NCBI GenBank assembly: GCA_035635555.1
Contig: DASQAT010000003.1
Location: 1-64,000, forward strand
Direction: 5' to 3'
Length of the DNA: 64,000 nucleotides
Source of the DNA: Candidatus Dormiibacterota bacterium
GTDB lineage: Bacteria > Acidobacteriota > Polarisedimenticolia > Gp22-AA2
Made by a program: the position numbers and the translations under genes. Under the pieces are notes generated by a model that was not told the origin of the DNA, did not search any database, and saw nothing but the letters and a program-made list of their open reading frames with translations. This document shows positions 59,581-64,000 of this stretch, piece by piece (the first letter of the stretch is position 1; every line of letters starts with the position of its first letter).

Positions 59581-61265
59581 GCCTGTCCGATCTCGAGATC
59601 GCCCGCCGGGCGAAACTCGTGCGCATCGAATCCCTCGGGGAGTCGCTCGGCCTCCTGCCCGACGAGCTGGAGCCGTACGGCCGCTACAAGGCGAAGATCT
59701 CGCTGCAGGCGATCGAACGCCTGAAGGACCGGCCGCCGGGCCGCTATGTCTGCGTGACGGGGATCAACCCCACGCCCCTGGGCGAGGGGAAGACCGTGGT
59801 CACGATCGGGCTGGCCCAGGCGCTCCGGAAGCTCGGGAAGCGCGCCCTCTCGACCCTGCGCCAGCCGTCCATGGGCCCGGTGTTCGGCATCAAGGGGGGC
59901 GCCACCGGCGGCGGGTATTCCCAGGTCGTGCCCATGGAAGAGATCAACCTGCACTTCACCGGCGACTTCCACGCGGTCGCCGCGGCGCACAACCTGCTGG
60001 CGGCCCTCATCGACAACCACCTGCACCACGGCAACCGACTCGGTCTCGATCCGGAACGAATCCTGTGGCGCCGGAGCCTCGACCTGAACGACCGGGCGCT
60101 GCGCCGCGTCCGCGTCGCGCTCGGAGGCGGGTCGAACGGCGTCGAGCGGGAGAGCGGCTACGACATCACGGCCGCCTCCGAGGTGATGGCAATCCTGTCC
60201 CTGTCCCGCAGTCCGCGCGATCTCAAGGAGCGGCTCGGACGGATCCTCGTGGGGGTGGACCGCGAAGGACGCGGGGTCGTGGCCTCGGCGCTTTCGGCCC
60301 AGGGGGCGATGGCGGCGATCCTGAAGGACGCGATCAAGCCGAACCTGGTGCAGAACCTCGAGGGCGGAGCCGCGCTGATCCATTGCGGTCCGTTCGCCAA
60401 CGTGGCGCACGGCAATAATTCCATCCTGGCGGATCTTCTGGCGCTGAAGCTGGCCGATTACGTGGTCACCGAGAGCGGCTTCGGGTCGGAGATGGGGGCC
60501 GAGAAGCTGTTCGACATCAAGTGCCCCGTCGCCGGCCTGGTCCCTTCGGCGGCCGTCATCGTCTGCTCCGTGCGCGCCTTGAAGCTGCACGGCGGCATTG
60601 CGATCACCGGCAGGGACACGTCGGCCCTCAGGAGGCCGGACCCCGCCGCGGTCGGGCGCGGGTGCGAGAACCTGCGCAAGCACATCGAGAACGTGCGCAC
60701 CTTCGGCCTGCCGGCCGTGGTCGCCGTGAACCGTTTCGACGGCGATACGCAGGCGGAGATCGACGAAGTGATCGGCAGGGCGGGCGCCGCCGGCGCGACC
60801 GCGACGGTCGCCGCCGACGTGTGGGCGCGCGGCGGCGAGGGAGGTCTCGAGCTCGCCCGGGCGGTCGTGCGCGCCGCCGAGTCCGGCGCCCAGTTCCGGA
60901 GCCTGTATTCCCCCGACCTGTCGATCGAGGAAAAAATCGAGACCATCGCCCGGACGATCTATGGAGCCGCGGGCGTGACCTACACCGACAAGGCCAGGGA
61001 GAGGATCGAGTTCTGCCGGCGCCAGGGGCTCGGACGCCTGCCGATCTGCATGGCGAAGACCCCCCTGTCCCTGTCGCACGACCCTGCCCTCAAGGGGCGT
61101 CCGGAGGGGTTCGTCCTGCCGGTGACCGACATCCGCGCCGCCGCGGGCGCCGGGTACGTCTATCCGCTGGTGGGGAGCATCATGACGATGCCCGGCCTGC
61201 CTTCGGTACCGGCGGCCGAGCATTTCGACCTCGACGACGAGGGACGGATCAGCGGGCTGTCATGA
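59577..61265 (+). CDS. fhs: Formate-tetrahydrofolate ligase
   Basis: 562 residues, GTG overlapping the TPR stop by 4 bases. P-loop VTGINPTPLGEGKTVVTIGL, LRQPSMGPVFGIKGGATGGG, HLNLHF-like INLHFTGDFHAV, and IKPNLVQNLEGGAALIHCGPF. It joins formate to tetrahydrofolate with ATP, making 10-formyl-THF. Together with the glycine cleavage operon and serA, it shows a complete route between formate, glycine and serine, though only in part within this window. Confidence 0.95.
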   Translation: MSLSDLEIARRAKLVRIESLGESLGLLPDELEPYGRYKAKISLQAIERLKDRPPGRYVCVTGINPTPLGEGKTVVTIGLAQALRKLGKRALSTLRQPSMGPVFGIKGGATGGGYSQVVPMEEINLHFTGDFHAVAAAHNLLAALIDNHLHHGNRLGLDPERILWRRSLDLNDRALRRVRVALGGGSNGVERESGYDITAASEVMAILSLSRSPRDLKERLGRILVGVDREGRGVVASALSAQGAMAAILKDAIKPNLVQNLEGGAALIHCGPFANVAHGNNSILADLLALKLADYVVTESGFGSEMGAEKLFDIKCPVAGLVPSAAVIVCSVRALKLHGGIAITGRDTSALRRPDPAAVGRGCENLRKHIENVRTFGLPAVVAVNRFDGDTQAEIDEVIGRAGAAGATATVAADVWARGGEGGLELARAVVRAAESGAQFRSLYSPDLSIEEKIETIARTIYGAAGVTYTDKARERIEFCRRQGLGRLPICMAKTPLSLSHDPALKGRPEGFVLPVTDIRAAAGAGYVYPLVGSIMTMPGLPSVPAAEHFDLDDEGRISGLS

Positions 61266-61293
61266 GGGCGTGGCGGCCGGACGGCGAATCGTC

Positions 61294-62088
61294 TCAGCCC
61301 CTTCGTCCCTTCGTGTAACGCGCCACGACGAAGGCGTCGTAGGTGCTGAGCAGCCAGGACAGCGCCGTCACGAAAAGGATCCCCATCCCGACCTTGATGG
61401 CCTTGTCCAGGATGAGTCTCTGCGGCTCGATGTCGACCAGGATGCGGAACAGCGGCGACATCATGTACATCGTCATCAGATAGCCCTGAAGCAGGAACGA
61501 GAACAGGAAGAAGACCGCCTTGCCGAGCTGGCCGTTGAGCAGCTGCCCCCATCCGGGAACGCACAGCGACGCGAGCCCCGAGACGAACGGCTGGTGCAGT
61601 CCGTCGAATCGCCCGCCACGGCTCTCGGCCCCGCGGTACGCCTGCGCCACGTTGTAGATCAGGAAAAAGATGACGCAGAAGTCGATCGACGAAGCGTAGA
61701 GCATCAGCTCCCACTCGCTCACGAAGAACAGGTGCGCGAAGGTCCTGATCCGATCCCAGGTCATGTACATGAAATAGTGGAACGCCAGGATGAGCACCTC
61801 GCTCAGGAAGAACAGCGCCGCGAGCCTGCCGTCGCCGTTGTAGAGCTGGCCCAGTCCGCAGATGAACAGGGACAGGGTGGACGCGGCGGCGGGGCTCCGT
61901 CGCCCCCGGCCACGAGTCGCGGCCGGTCTGTCGACCACCGTCTCCCCGGCCTCGGCCTGTCGCTCGGCCGCCCTGGCAGCCTTGGTCGCGGGGACGGCGC
62001 GCGGTCCACCGCCCTTCCCCTTGCCCTTGTCGGAGGGCTTGAGGATGTCGTCCTCCGTGATCACGAAGACCTCGTCCTGGTTGATCAT
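61294..62088 (-). CDS. Membrane protein with duplicated GxGQLxNG motif
   Basis: 264 residues. A charged, disordered 70-residue N-terminus (KPSDKGKGKGGGPRAVPATK) precedes about six helices. Two copies of a motif, ICGLGQLYNGDGRLAALFF and CVPGWGQLLNGQLGKAVFFL, suggest an internal duplication of a TM2/DUF5683-like hairpin. No enzymatic motif. The YMTWDRIRTFAHLF segment lies between the two halves. Stands between fhs (convergent) and the DAHP synthase gene. Function unknown. Confidence 0.6.
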   Translation of the reverse strand: MINQDEVFVITEDDILKPSDKGKGKGGGPRAVPATKAARAAERQAEAGETVVDRPAATRGRGRRSPAAASTLSLFICGLGQLYNGDGRLAALFFLSEVLILAFHYFMYMTWDRIRTFAHLFFVSEWELMLYASSIDFCVIFFLIYNVAQAYRGAESRGGRFDGLHQPFVSGLASLCVPGWGQLLNGQLGKAVFFLFSFLLQGYLMTMYMMSPLFRILVDIEPQRLILDKAIKVGMGILFVTALSWLLSTYDAFVVARYTKGRRG

Positions 62089-62359
62089 CTCCCGCCCTCC
62101 ATCACCGACCGGAACGATGTCCTGCCCGTATCCAAGTTGCTCCCTCCGGCCGACGCGCGCAACCTCGGTGAGAAGAGCAAGGGGCGTACCAGAACGTGTC
62201 CAATCCAGCGAATCGGGCTAAACCCCGCTCCTCGCAAGGCTTCGCAGCGGGGGCCGGGGCGCTGGAGCGAAAGACGGTCGCCCTCGCAGGCTGCTATGCG
62301 GCAAAAATGGTAAGGGGGATCACGGAACGGTAACCAACGCCGACGGGTCCCGCGAAGAT

Positions 62360-63376
62360 CTAATCGTGTGTGCGGCCCAGGAGACCGGCCAGGGCGCGGA
62401 GGTCGTGCACCAGGCTGGCGAACTCCTCCGGGAGGATGGCCTGCGGACCGTCGGAGAGGGCCCGGGCCGGATCGTTGTGGACTTCGATCATGACGCCGTC
62501 GGCCCCGGCGGCGATCGCGGCCCGGGCCAGGGGGGCGACCTTGTCCCGCCGGCCGGTGCCATGGCTCGGATCGACCAGGATCGGCAGGTGGCTGAGGTGC
62601 TTGACGGCCGGAACGATCGCCAGGTCCAGCGTATTGCGTGTGTGATCGGCGAAGGTCCGCACGCCGCGCTCGCAGAGGAACACCTGGTAGTTCCCTTCCG
62701 ACACGACATACTCCGCGGCCATGAGGAACTCGTCGAGAGTCGCCGACATGCCCCGTTTCAGGAACACCGGGATCTTCGATTTGCCGGCGCGCTTCAGCAG
62801 GGAGAAGTTCTGCATGTTGCGCGCTCCTATCTGGACCGCGTCGGCGTGCTCTTCCACCATCGCCAGAGATTCCTCGTCGACCGCTTCGCTGACGATCGGC
62901 AGGCCGGTCTCCTCCCGCGCACGCGCCAGGATTCGCAGCCCCTCGAGCCCGAGCCCCTGGAAGGAGTACGGCGACGTGCGCGGCTTGAAGGCCCCGCCCC
63001 GCAGCAGATCGGCGCCGGCCTCGCGCACCTTGTGCGCGATGGCCAGCGTCTGGGCCTCCGACTCCACGGCACAGGGGCCGGCGATGATCGTCAGACGCGG
63101 CCCACCGACCGGTCGTCCCCCCACCTGGATGACGCTGTCGGCCGTCTTCACCTCGCGGCTCACCAGCTTGTACGGCTTGGTGACCCGGATCGCCTGCTGC
63201 ACCCCCGGCAGGATCTCGAACTCCGCCGGATCGAGGGGCCCGTGGTTGCCGGTGATGCCGATGGCCGTGCGCTCGGCCCCGGGGATCGGGTGCGGCCGCA
63301 GGCCCAGGGCGAGGATCCTGTCCGTGACCGCCCTGATCTGCTCTTCGCTCGCGCCTTTCTCCATCACGATGAGCAC
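62360..63376 (-). CDS. aroF: 3-deoxy-7-phosphoheptulonate synthase (DAHP synthase)
   Basis: 338 residues from a GTG, giving the usual family opening VLIVMEKGASEEQIRAVTDR; an ATG 43 codons upstream starts in poor sequence. An N-terminal ferredoxin-like regulatory domain is followed by the core: LTIIAGPCAVESEAQTLAIA, LLRGGAFKPRTSPYSFQG, QIGARNMQNFSLLKRAGK, and ILVDPSHGTGRRDKVAPL. It condenses phosphoenolpyruvate and erythrose-4-phosphate, the first shikimate step. The domain layout matches the DAHP synthases of Thermotoga and Bacillus type. Confidence 0.93.
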   Translation of the reverse strand: MLIVMEKGASEEQIRAVTDRILALGLRPHPIPGAERTAIGITGNHGPLDPAEFEILPGVQQAIRVTKPYKLVSREVKTADSVIQVGGRPVGGPRLTIIAGPCAVESEAQTLAIAHKVREAGADLLRGGAFKPRTSPYSFQGLGLEGLRILARAREETGLPIVSEAVDEESLAMVEEHADAVQIGARNMQNFSLLKRAGKSKIPVFLKRGMSATLDEFLMAAEYVVSEGNYQVFLCERGVRTFADHTRNTLDLAIVPAVKHLSHLPILVDPSHGTGRRDKVAPLARAAIAAGADGVMIEVHNDPARALSDGPQAILPEEFASLVHDLRALAGLLGRTHD

Positions 63377-63451
63377 GTTCGCCGATTCTCCCGGAACTCC
63401 CGGATGATACGCCTCGGGGCCCTTCTCCGCAACGGGAAGTTGCCTGTTCGG

Positions 63452-63481
63452 TTGACAATAGCGCGGATCGCCCCGTATACT
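63452..63481 (+). promoter_or_regulatory. Promoter of tRNA-Val (and possibly thrS)
   Basis: TTGACA, 18 bp, TATACT: near-consensus sigma-70, about 65 bases ahead of the mature tRNA. Confidence 0.75.
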
Positions 63482-63544
63482 CTCGCGTTCGCAAGGCAAA
63501 GCCATGAGGCGCTTGAAGCGGCGCCAGTCCGGGCTTTCAAGTGA

Positions 63545-63619
63545 AGGCGCGTAGCTCAGGGGGAGAGCGCTACCTTGACACGGTAGAAGTCAGCGGTTCA
63601 AATCCGCTCGCGCCTACCA
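63545..63619 (+). tRNA. tRNA-Val, anticodon GAC
   Basis: 75 nt including an encoded CCA. The acceptor stem AGGCGCG pairs with CGCGCCT; the anticodon stem CTACC/GGTAG encloses loop TTGACAC with anticodon GAC. It reads GUC and GUU, which suits a GC-rich genome. Confidence 0.94.
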
Positions 63620-63702
63620 CTCCCGCCTTTCACTGCACATGACCCCGGCCCGGGCGAAACCAGGGACAGGATGGGGCGCCACGATTGAAAGGACAGAGCG
63701 CC

Positions 63703-64000
63703 GTGGAGACCGTCGAAGTGATCCTGCCCGGCGGGGCAGTCCGCGCGTTCACGCGCGGCACCCCCCTGAGCCAGATCGCCGCGTCCCTGGACGCCGATCT
63801 CGCGAAGCGCGCCATCGCCGCGGTCGTGGACGGGATCGCCAGAGACATCTACCTGCCGCTGGATCGGAGCGCCCGGGTGGAGTTTCTCACGCCCGATTCG
63901 CCCGGGGCTCTGGAGATCTTCCGGCACACCACCTCGCACCTTCTGGCGAACGCGGTCAAGGACCTGTTCCCCGAGGTGAAAATCGGCATCGGCCCCGCGA
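63703..64000 (+). CDS. thrS: Threonyl-tRNA synthetase, N-terminal part
   Basis: Runs off the right edge; 99 codons present. The GTG with AGGA upstream was chosen over a TTG 6 codons earlier. Residues 1-63 form the TGS domain (EVILPGGAVRAFTRGTPLSQ), then the beginning of the editing-domain motif FRHTTSHLLANAVKDLFPEV, followed by KIGIGPA. It charges tRNA-Thr and edits mischarged serine. Catalytic and anticodon-binding domains lie outside the window. Confidence 0.93.
   Translation, partial: METVEVILPGGAVRAFTRGTPLSQIAASLDADLAKRAIAAVVDGIARDIYLPLDRSARVEFLTPDSPGALEIFRHTTSHLLANAVKDLFPEVKIGIGPA

Noticed and set aside
62221-62252. Terminator downstream of the DAHP synthase gene
   Set aside because: CCCCGCT/AGCGGGG can pair, but the hairpin is about 110 bases beyond the stop, has a large loop, and has no U tract.

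Overview
The window is a GC-rich (roughly 65-70%) bacterial chromosome segment. It is dense with housekeeping operons in both directions, and its spacing and start-codon habits (many GTG/TTG starts, 1-4 nt overlaps) are typical of a free-living Gram-negative bacterium. A GWxTD-domain protein, a Gld-type ABC operon, a DUF6982-like protein, an MFS/spermidine-synthase/TPR fusion and a multihaem cytochrome together suggest an Acidobacteriota-like lineage. That assignment is inference from gene content only.

The left 10 kb is the accessory part. It carries six paralogous small secreted peptides (320-586, 599-871, 993-1259, 5839-6108, 6119-6388, 9106-9360). Each has an N-terminal hydrophobic segment, a conserved SPYLSALS-like motif just after it, an Ala-rich cleavage-like site, and a short domain with exactly six cysteines spaced C-x4-C-x(6-10)-C-x(7-9)-C-x(5-7)-C-x4-C. 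I know no named family for them. A 4.3-kb island inserted in the tRNA-Leu(CAG) gene has split the cluster; a 44-bp duplication of the tRNA 5' half marks its left end. The island carries an intact IS256-family insertion with an 8-bp target duplication, a STAS-like/HATPase pair, a TIGR04255-like protein and a small membrane protein, but no integrase. A glycosyltransferase and a PIG-L-like protein follow.

From 10 to 24 kb: a 2-oxoacid:ferredoxin oxidoreductase (korAB) between two CBS-domain genes, a large transporter/spermidine-synthase/TPR fusion, a STAS protein, and a four-gene Gld-type ABC operon with a clear sigma-70 promoter. From 24 to 34 kb: mltG-ruvX, a 5'-nucleotidase-like tetrahaem cytochrome with an in-frame TGA exactly where the family has Cys (a probable selenoprotein), maf, a small 2Fe-2S protein, and the glycine cleavage operon gcvT-gcvH-gcvPA-gcvPB.

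From 34 to 64 kb: a degenerate GspE/PilB-like pseudo-ATPase; a tetrapyrrole operon (ccsA/hemX-like, hemA, hemC, cobA-hemD fusion); a comEA/pseudopilin pair; an envelope-isoprenoid-serine operon (uppS, cdsA, dxr, rseP, class V aminotransferase, serA); truA; a GWxTD protein; ldcA; an M20 peptidase; rnpB; dnaB-alr; a PIN/TRAM protein; a TPR protein; fhs; a DAHP synthase; tRNA-Val(GAC); and the start of thrS. Glycine cleavage, Fhs and SerA point to active serine/glycine/one-carbon metabolism. KorAB and the ferredoxin-like protein point to ferredoxin-linked central metabolism.
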